Part shown: piece after piece, positions 1-10,342 of the stretch
How the letters are laid out: each line of letters begins with the position of its first letter
Position numbering within the stretch: the stretch's first letter is position 1
Source: Aselliscus stoliczkanus
Taxonomy: Eukaryota; Chordata; Mammalia; Chiroptera; Hipposideridae
Direction of reading: 5' to 3'
Assembly (NCBI GenBank): GCA_033961575.1
Contig: CM066737.1
Coordinates: 103,320,709 to 103,384,708 of the forward strand
Length of the DNA: 64,000 nt
Program-made: the position numbers and the translations under genes
The notes under the pieces: model-generated
The model's database searches: none
What the model saw: only the letters and a program-made list of their open reading frames with translations
What the model was told of the DNA's origin: nothing

Positions 1-239
1 TCAAGGACATAAGGGTCAAGTGTAACAAATACTGTATAATTATGTGGGTTTTTCATTGTGCCTCATTTCAGTGGTGTCAGCCTCTCAAAAGCAGTGCTCA
101 AAGTTAGCAAGTTCAAGTGTATCAGACACAGCCTACTCTCTGGGTCGTGAGGCTGCCATCTTCTGTAAATGCACAAGTCATGAGACACAGTAGGCACAAT
201 TTCAAAGATGTCCCTTCCAAGATTCCTATCCACTAGATA

Positions 240-829
240 TTCAAACACTAGATATTGCAGTGAAGGGATTTTTGCCAATGTAATTCTGGTTACTGGGCCT
301 TTTTAAAGTAGGGAGATTAACCTGGATTACTCAGATGGGTCCAATCACACAGGCCCTTACAAGCAAAGAAATTTCTCTGGCCAGAATCAGAAGAGACAGG
401 TGTTCAGACAGATGCAGCAGAAACAAAGTTGTGGAGATTTGAGGCATGGGAAGGATTTGACCTGCTGATGGTTGAGGGGGTACTGGGGCAGGGGAGGGCA
501 CACGGAAAGCATAAGGGCAGCCTCTAGGAGCAAAGACCGGCCCCCTGGTTGATGGCCAGCAAGGAAAGGAGGACTTCAGTCCTACAACCCACAAGGAGCT
601 AAATTCAGCCAACAACTTGCAAAGCTTGGAAACTGACTTTTCTCAGTCTACCAAGAAGAACCCAGTCAGTGAACACTTTGATTTTGGCCTAGTGAAATAT
701 GAAGCTGAGAAACAAGCTAAACCCAACAGGACTTCTGACCTATAGAACACTGAGCTAACAAATTTGTGCTGTCTTAAGCCATTAGGTTTGTAGTGATTTG
801 TTACAGCAGCAATGGAAAACTAAGACAGG
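240..829 (+). repeat. MLT1-type LTR (ERVL-MaLR), degraded
   Basis: A solo-LTR-like remnant. The left part (about 310-360) has the 'gggagattaacctgg...gggtccaatcacacaggcccttacaag' type of text found in MLT LTRs, and the right part (about 725-829) has the characteristic LTR end with 'gctaacaaatttgtgctgtcttaagcca' followed by 'gttacagcagcaatgg' and 'aactaagaca'. No internal retroviral coding region is present. The left boundary is uncertain. Reading frames inside it are chance. Confidence 0.7.
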
Positions 830-889
830 AGGTAACCATCAAACTTAGCAGCTCCCAATCTTCAGACCATTCTTTATACCACATCATGA

Positions 890-1015
890 GGATTCCCACC
901 AATGGTTTATGAATTAAGCCATGTACCACACACTTAACTTTTCTGAGACTCACATTTATGATCTGTAAAATGGAGATAAAATTATCCCTAGCTCAGAGAG
1001 GATTTCAGGCTCTAA
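890..1015 (+). repeat. MIR SINE fragment
   Basis: The core and 3' half of a MIR is recognisable: 'cttaacttttctgagactc' followed by 'atctgtaaaatggagataa', matching the MIR text 'cttaacctctctgtgcctc...tctgtaaaatggggataa'. It is strongly diverged, as expected for this ancient family. Confidence 0.55.
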
Positions 1016-1714
1016 TGTGAAACGTCTCACAAACATCTAGAGGTTGCTCCCATAGATGTGAAGATATCAGGATGCCTTTTGGCAAGGCGCTTGCACTTAA
1101 ACTCTTTCCATTTCTTACAAGTTGGGTCACCTGGGAAGCAGACTTGAGGATGGTAAAGGATGGTACTTGGAGTTAAGGGCTGAGATTTATTAGGAAGTGT
1201 TGGGGTCAGACCTTGGAAGAGAGGGAAAGGAAGCAGGATTGGACTAAGGAGAACTGAGCTGGGATGCACTCTAAATGAAGGTGTCAGCTCATTCCACACG
1301 GACATTGGGGATGGGATGGCTCTTGTGACTTGTCCAAGGATGTACCAGAGTCTGAGCCTCTATGACACCTGCATTGTTCATCATTGGATAGAGTTGCCCT
1401 GGAAAAAGAGCATGAGCTTAGTCCAGTCTGCTAGATTCAGCTGGGACCATCCCTGGTGAGGGTTCCCAGCAGCTGGAGGTGTAAGTCCTTCTTTCCTGAA
1501 GGGGCATCTGGGAAGCCCATCATAGTGGTCACCGCAACAGTTCTGATCTTTGTGGGTCTGCAAAAAGAGGTTTTCCCATCACACAAAGGAAACCATGTCT
1601 CCTCCAGGTACCCTTCTGACTTCTAAATCTTTCTTGTGGATCAGCAGTTCACTCTCAAGATAGATGGTGTTCTGCTGTCAGTATTCTGCTTCTAACTCTC
1701 AACCATGTCTTGAA
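1016..1714. other. no feature recognised
   Basis: Unique-looking sequence between a MIR and a SINE. Short open frames on the minus strand (around 1027-1305 and 1381-1563) show no family resemblance and are probably chance. Confidence 0.4.
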
Positions 1715-1726
1715 TCAGCCCATTCT

Positions 1727-2192
1727 TTTTTTCTTTTTTTTTTAAGATTATATTGGGGAATTGGGGCAGGGAACAGCATTGGGAAACTAGGGAACGGGAA
1801 CAGATAAGTTGCTGTCCTTTTGTTCTTCAGTCTACTTGTGGAGGACATTGCTTCACTGGCCCATGTTGGTATCATCATTGCGCTCTTTCTGGGCGAGACA
1901 GATCGGTCACCGGCCTCTGGACAGCGGCTCACAAATGGCTCTTGGCAGCTCACGCTGACTGCCGGCCGTTCACACTGGCTGCCAGCCACTCACTGAAGCC
2001 TATAGCAGCCCACTGCAGCAGGGGCTGCAGCTATGCCATCCAGGGGACTCACAGCAGCCCAGCTCCAGGTGGAGCTGTTGTTCACTATCTTAGCTGTAGA
2101 GGGCAGTGTCACTGGCCCTCGTATGTGGGATCCGAACCAGGGCCGCTGGTGTCCCAAGCCAGCTCTTAAACAACGTGCCACTTGGCAGGCCC
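1727..2192 (-). repeat. long tRNA-derived SINE (Rhin-type, long form)
   Basis: Complete long-form SINE, antisense. It begins with a T tract and 'attggggaattgggg' (the reversed 3' tail) and ends with the reversed tRNA-like head 'gtgccacttggcaggcc'. The B-box-like motif appears as 'ggatccgaacc'. It is flanked by a perfect 12-bp TSD, 'tcagcccattct' (1715-1726 and 2193-2204), so this is an intact L1-mediated insertion. Confidence 0.9.
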
Positions 2193-2204
2193 TCAGCCCA
2201 TTCT

Positions 2205-3563
2205 ATAGGTCCTCTTAATACTCACAGATTCCTTGGCCCGATTGGAGCCTGATTAAGTACTCTTAGCATATATGTCTGCGAACAGTGTGTCAAGGAAATA
2301 ACAGAGGGAAGGAACTAAGGAGGGGAATCCCTTAGGAACCATCTTAAAATGCCTGTGGGCTAAACGCTTAAATGAACTGAACAACCACTGGGGTCCCCAA
2401 GGCTCCAATTTCCTGTACTAAAAGGGAACATTTTGTGCAATGACAGCCACAGGATTTCAGGAGAGTTTCAGGACAGACATTTTAATATTTCATTTTCTCA
2501 AGCTCTTCTCTGTTTCAAGTGGCATAATCAACTGGAAATGTCTTATGACCTGGAAGTGTTTTTCTACCATACTCCAAGCCTTGTAAGTTACCCTGGAATG
2601 TGAGAGCTGAAATGTTTTAGTAATGTGTCATTAAGAAGGGGGAAACTAGAGAAGGAAAGGAAAAGATTGGAAGAGACATACTTTTTAAGCATCTTGTTCG
2701 GTTCTATTCTCCTGGCTACCCATTTTGTGCTTTTGAAATCAGCATTAATTCATCCTTGCCTATCATGAATGTTATTGTTTGGTTATTCCATAGAGTGGAA
2801 AATGCTAACCTGCACTGAGACCTTTGGCATAACTGAGAAAACACATTTTGACTCATGGGAATTTTGGTAAATATACTTTCCCCAAATAGTTTCCCAAGTG
2901 AATGTTTTTTTTCCCCTCAACAACACTACAAATAAAACATACTCCTAATTCTTATAGAATTATAGATAAAGGGAGAGGAAAATTTTCTGAGAACGTTATC
3001 TACCTAGGTGTCCCATAGGCAAAGCATTTGTTCAAAATTGACTTCCTTGCTACATCTGCTCCTCATTTTGTATTCAGTGTTTTGAAATGTAGCCCAAATA
3101 TCCTCTCAGTCAGAAAATTAGGAATTAAAGAAAGTGAGAATAGAGAAATGCAGAGTGGGAAGTTTTCAAAGAAATTAGGAAGGACAACGTTCTATAGCTA
3201 AATAAAAAAATGCCTTCAAATTGAAAGGGACAACCAAGCAGCTATCACAATAAAAGGAAAAAAACGCACCTGCACATCCTATGATTTTTTTTTTTTTAGA
3301 ACACTGAGGGTAGAGAGAAAAGTAAATATTTTCAAGAAGAAAATACAAATTACCTAGAACAGAACTATGGTTACAAGTCAGGATATAAATGTTACCATAC
3401 AAAGAAAGATATAATTGACAATAGTTGCGAGACAAAAGGGAGGGAAGAGGCATAGAAGGAAGATTGGGATGGTACTGTCCTCATCTTACAAAATGAGGGA
3501 AAAGAGAAAGAACCTCTGTTTGATAGTTCCAGACATGGAGCTTTAAGATGCTATTTCATGTTG
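2205..3563. other. no gene; unique AT-rich sequence
   Basis: No confident repeat or gene was recognised. A T10 tract lies near 3288-3298. Stop codons are frequent in all frames. Very old repeats may be hidden here. Confidence 0.4.
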
Positions 3564-3577
3564 CAGAGGTGACCATT

Positions 3578-3722
3578 CTTTTTTTTTTTTAGCTGAGCCA
3601 TCCTGCCACCTGTTGGCAGTTTAGCGGCAGCTCAGCTCAGGCTGACATCGAACTGCTGTTGCTCAGAGCTTAGCTCGCACTCTTGAGCGAACTCTTAACC
3701 AGTTGAGCCACTCAGCTGGCCC
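3578..3722 (-). repeat. tRNA-derived SINE, ~145-bp form (SINE-B)
   Basis: Antisense copy of a second tRNA SINE form. It starts with a T tract and 'agctgagccatcctgccacc' and ends 'ttgagccactcagctggccc', the reverse of a tRNA head containing 'gagtggctcagttggttaag'. A perfect 14-bp TSD, 'cagaggtgaccatt', flanks it (3564-3577 and 3723-3736). Confidence 0.9.
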
Positions 3723-3736
3723 CAGAGGTGACCATT

Positions 3737-4355
3737 ATTATCACTCTCGGGTGAAATACAGAGGGAAAATGAGTAGATAAGTGGTTTAAGTCTACCTTTA
3801 AAAATCATGGAAGTGATACAAAATGCTCAAGGTTGATACATAAATAAAAAATATCAGTATGAGCAAATTAGTGAGAGATAAAGCAGTACCTAACAGAGAA
3901 AGAAAATTTAAAACGGTAGTTTCTTCTGAGGAGGGCAAGTGCAGTTTTTCATCTTACAATGCTTTGTACTATTTTAGTTTTAAGCATATCACTTTGCACA
4001 TATTAGTTTGGTAAACCTGAGAAACAGAAAATGCGACTTCAGCAGCATTAACAATTTGGCTTCAGGGACACAACCTCATCCATTACATTAAATGAAATGT
4101 GGCCACTGTGGAGTCCATTGGTTTTGTAGCTTTGATGATACTCATTTTGTAAATTTGTTTTGATTTTAGAATAGGATAAAAGCATAAGGATTTTATATCC
4201 AGTTTCGTGTATGGACATTTCAAAAAATCATTAGAATAAGAAATACTGTAGGTCAACTCTGAGAGGCCGAACCATTTTTTTCTATCATTTTATCACTCAA
4301 GTTTGACAAATACCATTTCACTGTAAGGGGTCAAGCTACCTTGGTACCAAGTCAT
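3737..4355. other. no feature recognised
   Basis: AT-rich unique sequence. No supported gene, SINE or LINE. Confidence 0.35.
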
Positions 4356-4359
4356 TATT

Positions 4360-4625
4360 CAGGGTTTGGTTCAATTTCATCTCTTCTGTGAAGCTTTTCC
4401 TTAATATTTTAGGCAGAATTGATGATGGTCTCACTGTTCACTGTACATGCATTTATCACGGCTTATGTCTCTTTATAGGGTTATTTGTTTACACAGATGT
4501 TCTTTTATGATTCCTAGACTAAAATTGCTTATGAGTGGGGCCCATAACTTATACATCTGTATCTTTAGCACCCAGATCACAACTAATCACAGAGAAGGAG
4601 CCCAGAAAATGTTTACTGAATCAGT
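4360..4625 (+). repeat. L2 LINE 3'-end fragment
   Basis: The order of motifs is that of an L2 3' end in sense orientation: 'cttctgtgaagcttttcctt', then 'cctagactaaaattgcttatgagtggggcccat', then 'tatctttagcacccagatcac' and 'aatgtttactgaatcag'. It is diverged and non-coding. Confidence 0.6.
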
Positions 4626-5240
4626 TGGTGATAGCAGCAATGAGATTCTCTTGGCTTTTAGAATCCCCTTCAAGGGTTTGCCATCAAATTGAAAAAACAT
4701 GTGGCACTTTATCCACCATAGCTTAAAAGCTTTTTGGAAATAGGAAAACATCAAGATGAACTTATAGTTAGATTTATAGCACATTAAGCACATCATAAAA
4801 GGAGTTGTCTTAAACTCCTTTCCTGAGTATTTGTACCCCTGTAGAGAGAAGGTGATGGTGTCATTATATTCAGGTATTGTAAATATTGGTACAACGATAG
4901 AATATCCTAGCATATAGTGACACACCATCGTTACTTATGCATGACCAACTTTGTTACAATAACTTGGCAACACTGAGATTTGAAAGTAGTTTAACATATT
5001 TCCTAGACCCATTGTTTTTAACGTCTTGTACAGCTTTTCCTTCACCCAGTCAAAAATGAATTTGGCTTATTGGTATATCTATTTAAGAAAGAAGAGAATA
5101 CATCTTCAATACAAAAAAGCGAACAGGTGAAATGGTTGAATTTTTCTGAAAAATCAGATTCAAAGGAGGTAGTATTCACTTGATTGAGTGGCTAGTCCTT
5201 ATGGGTTATCATTGGTGACACTCTAATTCATTGCCTCCTC
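4626..5240. other. no feature recognised
   Basis: Unique AT-rich sequence with an open minus-strand frame (4587-4928) that shows no family resemblance and is likely chance. Confidence 0.35.
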
Positions 5241-5247
5241 TGCTCTC

Positions 5248-5278
5248 CGCCCCCCCCCCACATACACACATACACATC
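5248..5278. repeat. low-complexity C tract plus (CA)n
   Basis: A run of about ten C followed by interrupted CA dinucleotides, 'cacatacacacatacacatc'. Confidence 0.8.
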
Positions 5279-5281
5279 ACT

Positions 5282-5425
5282 GGTGCAATCACCCATTTAT
5301 TAATTCATTCAGCAAGAATGATCAGATACCAGTTAGGAGCAAGATGTTGCTCTCAGCACCATGGTTGATTCACAAGGAAGACAATGACCCTAATAAGACT
5401 GAGTTAGAGCTGCATGCAGTTTGTC
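5282..5425 (-). repeat. L2 LINE 3'-end fragment, antisense
   Basis: Begins 'tttattaattcattcagcaa', the reverse of the L2 terminal 'tgaatgaatga' region. It continues with a diverged 'agcaccatggttgattcaca' and 'caatgaccctaataagactg', matching the reversed L2 3' UTR. Confidence 0.45.
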
Positions 5426-5721
5426 TCCTGACCAACCAGTCTGTGTTACTTGCAGTTGTACAACCTGGCTTTGACAAAAGGGAACATGTCTCTTTTTATT
5501 GATTACATCTTTTTAAATGGAATTACATAGCTCACAGGCAGGTATTTAAACAAAGGCATGAAGACTCCTTGGGAGCCATTAAAGCTAGCTTAGTTGCTTT
5601 ATTCTTTAAAAAGTCTTGTTTTATTGTGATCTCAATTATAGCACTTCCTCAAAGGATGGTACCTAATAGGGACCACTATGTATTATGGTAAAACCATTAT
5701 GTGATACTTAACCCTACACAC

Positions 5722-6182
5722 TTTTTTTTTAAATTGGGGAACTGGGGGAGGGGAACAGCGTTGGGGAATCAGGGAAGGGGAACAGACAAGTTGCTGTCCT
5801 TTTGTTCTTCAGTCTAGTTGTGGAGGACGTTGCTTCACTGGCCCATGTTGGTATTATCATGTGCTCTTCTCGGGTGAGGCACATCAGTCTCTGGCCTCTG
5901 TAGGCCACTCATGGCTGCTCTTGGCAGCTCACACCAGCTGCCGGCTGCTCACGCTGGCTGCCAGCCACTCACTGTAGCCTATGGCAGCCCACTGCAGCAG
6001 GGGCTGCAGCTATGCCATCCCGGGGACTCACAGCAGCCCAGCTCCAGGTGGAGCTGTCGTTCACCATCTTAGCTGTAGAGGGCGCAGTGTCACTGGCCCT
6101 CATGTGGGATCCGAACTGGGGCCCTGCTGCTCAGAGCTGGTGTCCCAAGCCAGCTTCTAAACAACACGCCCCTCAGCTGGCC
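5722..6182 (-). repeat. long tRNA-derived SINE (long form), outer member of a stack
   Basis: Full long-form SINE, antisense, running from a T tract and 'attggggaactgggggagg' to the reversed head 'cctcagctggcccc'. 'ccctacacac' lies on both sides (5712-5721 and 6183-6192), and a third copy lies beyond the adjoining short SINE (6293-6302). This implies two insertions at one spot, the long element entering the target duplication or tail of the short one. Confidence 0.9.
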
Positions 6183-6192
6183 CCCTACACAC

Positions 6193-6292
6193 ATTTTTTT
6201 TGAGAGCAATGTCACTGGCCCTCATATGTGGGACCCGAACCAGGGCCACTGGCTTCCCAAGCCAGTGCTTAACCACCATGCCACTCAGCCAG
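6193..6292 (-). repeat. short head-only tRNA SINE
   Basis: About 100 bp: a T tract, 'gagagcaatgtcactggccc', then the reversed head ending 'ccactcagccagccc'. It corresponds only to the tRNA-like head of the long SINE. The right TSD copy 'ccctacacac' is at 6293-6302. Confidence 0.9.
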
Positions 6293-6302
6293 CCCTACAC
6301 AC

Positions 6303-6697
6303 TTTTTAAATATCTCATTTTGTCCCCACTCCTGAAAAAAAAATTGATTTCTTTAAAAAATGAGGACTAAGAACTCTTTTCTTAAATCTTCTGCTTTTTG
6401 AGTTGGGAATTTCTAGATGGTGATGTAGTTGAAAACTTGAACATTTGAAAAACTAAGGTTTATTCAGTTCCTTCTGAGTGTTGTTATTAAATTTTTCACT
6501 GACGTTGCTTCAAAACATGCTTAAAGATCTACACTAGGTATTTACGGAAACTTCTTTCTCTAAATTATGGAGTTTGTAAGTAAACAGTATAACTTATTCT
6601 CAGCCAGATGTCAAACAAGAATATCTGAAGAATATTAAGAATTCTTCTGAATTAATTTCCTTTCATCTGTCATCTCCACTAGCCACAGTTTTCTTTA
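6303..6697. other. no feature recognised
   Basis: AT-rich unique sequence between the SINE stack and an L1 insertion. Confidence 0.35.
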
Positions 6698-6709
6698 AAC
6701 TACCAATGC

Positions 6710-7018
6710 TTTTTTTATTAAAGTATATTTAACACACAATATTATATTAGTTTCAGGTGTACAGCATTTATATATTCTACATTTATATATCTTAAAATGT
6801 GATCACTGCAATAAGTCTAGTAACCATCTGTCACTGTACAAGGTTATTATGACATTATTGGCTATATTCCCATGGAATATTGTTCAGCAATAAAAAAGAA
6901 TGAAATCTTGCCATTTGCAACATGGATGGTTATGCTAAGTGAAGTAAGTCAGAGAAACACAAATACCATATACTAAATACATTTCACTTATACTTGTATG
7001 TGGAATGTAAAAAAAGGG
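6710..7018 (-). repeat. L1 3' end with inverted 5' part (twin priming)
   Basis: 6710-6870 is an L1 3' end in antisense ('atattatattagtttcaggtgtacag', 'aagtctagtaaccatctgtc'). 6871-7018 is L1 sequence in sense orientation ('tggaatattgttcagcaata', 'gtgaagtaagtcagag'). Both parts lie between one 12-bp TSD, 'aactaccaatgc' (6698-6709 and 7019-7030), so they are a single insertion with a 5' inversion. Confidence 0.85.
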
Positions 7019-7030
7019 AACTACCAATGC

Positions 7031-8072
7031 CTTTTATAAGTTATAAGAAGTTTCATTTGAAATGTAGGCATGAAATATGGACTAACACTAAATATGTTCC
7101 ATTCGTCTAAAATAAAGCTAGGTATTATAATCTTAAGATAGCCCCACCCAGTGCCCATAGAACTCTGCACTGATGTACATGGCCGCAGCCCTCTCCAGAG
7201 GGGAGAAGAGAAATGGTGCCATACTTAGACTCAGTGTAACAGAGCAGCTTTCTGGGAGCTCTACGGAGCATGTTATTGATCCAATATACGTGATCCATGT
7301 TCCATCAGGCCAGGTCACAAAATGGGGTCTCAATAATAATTATAAAGCAGTCAATAATAATTTTAAAGCAGTATTTCTTAATTCCACACCCGGGACTGAC
7401 AAAACCCAGTCTTCCCTCGAATCCCTCCTGCTACTCAAGGAAAAACCCCTGTGAATTCCTGGAGCTTCCCTTATGTGCTAGCAGACATAGCCTTTCTAGC
7501 GTTCTTCTTTTTTGCCATTTCAGTGGATGACAGCTTGGGCTCCAGGCTGCTGTCCCGAGGTTGCCTGTTCCCCTGATATGGGAGTGTCCAGCCTCAGGTA
7601 ACTGTGAGGCTTCTTAAGCTGGGTGCTGGGAGCACTGGTGGTCACCTCACTGGGAGGAGTGGAATGGGTGCAGAGGCAGTGACTTTTCTTCAGGTTGGAG
7701 TGCAGGCCTCTGCTACCCTTAATGACACAAGTGTTATTGTTTCACTTAGGATTCTGGAGGAGTCTCTCGGGGCTTTACGTGCTTGAGAATTAGTGCATTG
7801 GGAGGAGAGATGAGGGGAAGGTTGCGGAAGATAGGAAACCAATGGACTGACCTTCAGAGCAGCAGAGACTGTGACTATACATATGGGGTAAAGCTATCAT
7901 TGGACTACTGATCCAATGGGCCAGAACACTCGAGGTCTTTGAAAATGCTCCCAATGGAAGTTTCCAAAAATCAGACTAGGTAAATATGCCACTTTTAGGC
8001 TGGGAACTGACCCATTGTATGAGGTAAGGGAAGCATTAAGTTGGAGAACATGCCTCAGCTTTCTGCCAGCTG
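7031..8072. other. no gene recognised
   Basis: Mostly unique sequence. Open frames on both strands at 7133-7460 and one at 7604-7786 do not resemble a known family and lack clear splice or start context. I treat them as chance. Confidence 0.35.
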
Positions 8073-8073
8073 A

Positions 8074-8556
8074 TTTTTTTAAAATTAAAGTTTATTGGGG
8101 TGGCAATGGTTAGTAAAGTCACATAGATTTCAGGTGTACAGTTCTGTAATCCATCATCTATATATCACATTGTGTGTTCACCACCCAGAGCCAGTTCTCA
8201 TTCCATCACCATATATTAGATCCCCTTTACCCTTATCTACCATCCCCCACCCCCTTATCCTCTGGTACCACTAAATTATTGTCTGTGTCTATGAGTTTTT
8301 GTTTCTTTGTTTGCTTGTCTTGTTACTTTGCTGTTTTCAGGTTTATATAGCCCATATCAGTGAAATCATACAGTTTTTGATTTTTTCTGTCTGACTTATT
8401 TTGCTGAACACAATAGTCTCAAGATCCATCCATGTTGTTGCAAATGGCACTATTTCATCTTTTCTTACGGCAGAGTAGTATTCCATTGTGTATATATACC
8501 ACACCTTCTTTATCCAATCATCTATTGAAGGACACTTTGGTTGTTTCCGTCTATAA
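8074..8556 (-). repeat. L1 LINE 3' end, antisense, 5'-truncated
   Basis: Starts at the reversed 3' terminus 'aaagtttattggggtggcaa' and runs through 'caccacccagagccagttct' into the ORF2 end region, seen as 'gagtagtattccattgtgta' and 'ctattgaaggacactttggt'. It lacks the remaining L1. Confidence 0.9.
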
Positions 8557-8747
8557 TAATAACAGTTAAATCTTCAGAGACACTATATTGGGTAACTTGG
8601 AAGTTTGGATAAAGAGGAGCAATTTTCGCCCCCCACATTTATATTTATAAAGTACCATACTTCTTTTCTGGCTGGGCCTCACCTTTTCCATTTAGGTGTT
8701 GTTTCACTGCTTTTCAAGAAAGGCAATGCCCACTTAGCTGCTTCTCT

Positions 8748-8912
8748 TTTTTTAATTAAATTTATTGCGGTGAAAATGATTAGTAAAATTATATAGGTTT
8801 CAAGTGTACAATTCTGTAATCCATCATCTATATATCACATTGTGTGCTCACCACCCAGAGTCAGCTCTCCTTCTGTCACCATATATTTGACCCCTTTAAC
8901 TTTTTCTACTTC
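8748..8912 (-). repeat. L1 LINE 3' end, antisense, short
   Basis: About 165 bp of L1 3' UTR: 'aaatttattgcggtgaaaat', 'ggtttcaagtgtacaattct', 'tcaccacccagagtcagctc'. Same 3' end type as the copy at 8074, so the two are separate truncated insertions of related L1s. Confidence 0.85.
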
Positions 8913-9046
8913 TTTTGATAGAGATGAGCACATAGAGATGGTGACTAGAGGGTGTGTTCGATTACTGCTGAAGAAGGGGTGTAATGGTAACCAAGGAACA
9001 GTTCCTGAATGTGTCTTGACCTCTAAGTTGATTGATCTTTTCTTTA

Positions 9047-9080
9047 TTTTTTTAAATTAAAATTTATTGGGGTGACAATT
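9047..9080 (-). repeat. L1 LINE 3' stub
   Basis: Only the extreme 3' terminus remains, 'aaaatttattggggtgacaa', preceded by a T-rich tail. It is a very short truncated insertion. Confidence 0.6.
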
Positions 9081-9164
9081 GTTTCTACTTTGCTTGTCCA
9101 CTGCTTTTGGATGGCCTTCATTGGATCTGAAGCCAGCATGGTGCAATAGAAACCCAAGAATTGT

Positions 9165-9300
9165 TCATCAACAGATGGATCACTTCTCAGTTTTGCAATC
9201 TTGGCCAAGTTATTTAACCTTTTTGTACCTACTCTTTTCATGTAAAATAGAGATTACAGTGCCTCCCTTGTAAGGCCATTGTAATGTTTAAACAGGGTAA
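9165..9300 (+). repeat. MIR SINE fragment
   Basis: Diverged MIR core: 'caatcttggccaagttattt', 'aacctttttgtacct', then 'tgtaaaatagagatt' and 'gtaatgtttaaacagggtaa'. Confidence 0.5.
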
Positions 9301-9304
9301 TCTA

Positions 9305-10075
9305 CAGTTGATCCTCAGTATTCTCTGTTCTGTATTGAGTTTGCCTACTTGCTAAAAGTTATTTGTAATCCAAAATCAACACTTACATCTCTTTTGTGAT
9401 CATTCACAGAGTGGCAGAAAATTTGAGTTGCCCAAAGCACACGTTTCCAGCTGAGGATCAAAAAGATGGTGTTCTGACTTCTTGTTCCAGCTCTCACACT
9501 GCAAACAAAAGTCCTTTTTTCCGGTCTACTTAATGACTTTTTTTTTCATTTTAATGCTTTTTGTTGGTGATTTTGCTGTTTAAAATGGCCCCAAACTGGG
9601 CTGGCCAAGTGGCGCAGTGGTTAAGAGCTGGCTTGGGATGCCAGCGGCCCTGGTTCAGATCCCACATATGAGGGCCAGTGACACTGCCCTCAAAAAAAAA
9701 AAAAAAAAAAGAAAAAGTAAAATAACATAAAATGGCCCCAAACTGTAGTACTGGCTAGTGTTCCTAAGTGCAAGGAGGCTGGGAGGTACCTCATGGAGAA
9801 AACACGTGTTAGATAAGCTTCCTTCAGAAAAGAGTTATAGTGCTGTTGGCTGTGAGTTCAATGTTAATGAATCAACAGTATATATTAAATGAAGTGTCTT
9901 TAAACAGAAACACGCAAAACAAAGTTATGTATTGATTGGTGGATGCAAATGTTGTGACCGGGTGATTACAGGGACCTCACCCTGTATTTCTCCTAGGAGC
10001 AGTGGTTCAGCGTTCACTAATACAGTGTTTATGGTGACTTGATAGAATGAAACTACGAGGAATAATAATTGCCTG
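9305..10075 (+). mobile_element. Tigger-type DNA transposon (pogo), internally deleted
   Basis: The element is bounded by CAGTTGATCCTCAGTATTC at the left (TA at 9303-9304) and a diverged end followed by TA (10076-10077). It contains text typical of a Tigger transposase 5' region: 9580-9597 plus 9745-9910 encode a remnant reading AVGCEFNVNESTVYIK, like the helix-turn-helix of CENP-B/Tigger transposases, then a stop. A short SINE with a 17-bp TSD interrupts it. The rest of the transposase is missing, so it could not move by itself. Confidence 0.75.
9598..9727 (+). repeat. short head-only tRNA SINE inside the Tigger element
   Basis: Sense copy: 'gggctggccaagtggcgcag' head, B-box-like 'ggttcagatcc', ends 'gacactgccctc' and an A-rich tail. 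A perfect 17-bp TSD, 'taaaatggccccaaact', lies at 9581-9597 and 9728-9744. Removing the SINE and one TSD restores the continuity of the Tigger element. Confidence 0.95.
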
Positions 10076-10167
10076 TAATCTAAATGCCTGGTACTTAATT
10101 AGAGCTAAACATGCAGTTTTTCCTTTGTCTCCTCTCTATATGCATAAGGGTAAAATGATGAATTTTC

Positions 10168-10329
10168 ATAGATGAGGGTAAAAGGGATCAAATATTTGGT
10201 GATGGAAGGAGAACTGACTCTGGATGGTGAACACACAATGTGATATACAGATGATGGATTACAGGATTGTACACCTGAAACCTATGTAACTTTCCTAACC
10301 ATTGCCACCCCAATAAACTAGTTAAAAAC
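10168..10329 (+). repeat. L1 LINE 3' end, 5'-truncated
   Basis: 162 bp of L1 3' UTR in sense orientation ('ggagaactgactctggatgg', 'cacctgaaacctatgtaact', 'gccaccccaataaac') with a perfect 13-bp TSD, 'atgatgaattttc' (10155-10167 and 10330-10342). Confidence 0.92.
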
Positions 10330-10342
10330 ATGATGAATTTTC

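Noticed and set aside
240..829. Possible endogenous retrovirus
   Set aside because: Only LTR-type sequence is visible here and at the other MLT1 sites; no gag, pol or env remnant was recognised in the window.
1753..2169. 138-codon open frame, with similar frames at 13140-13502, 17407-17703, 20782-21448, 31730-32155 and 50145-50597
   Set aside because: They are translations of the same long SINE in either direction. The repeated peptide (for example WASEAMSS, VEDVASLAHVGI) is shared because the SINE is repeated, and there is no gene context.
7173..7530. Overlapping frames of 93 and 77 codons
   Set aside because: They overlap each other and a minus-strand frame, have no family resemblance, and composition is like the flanks.
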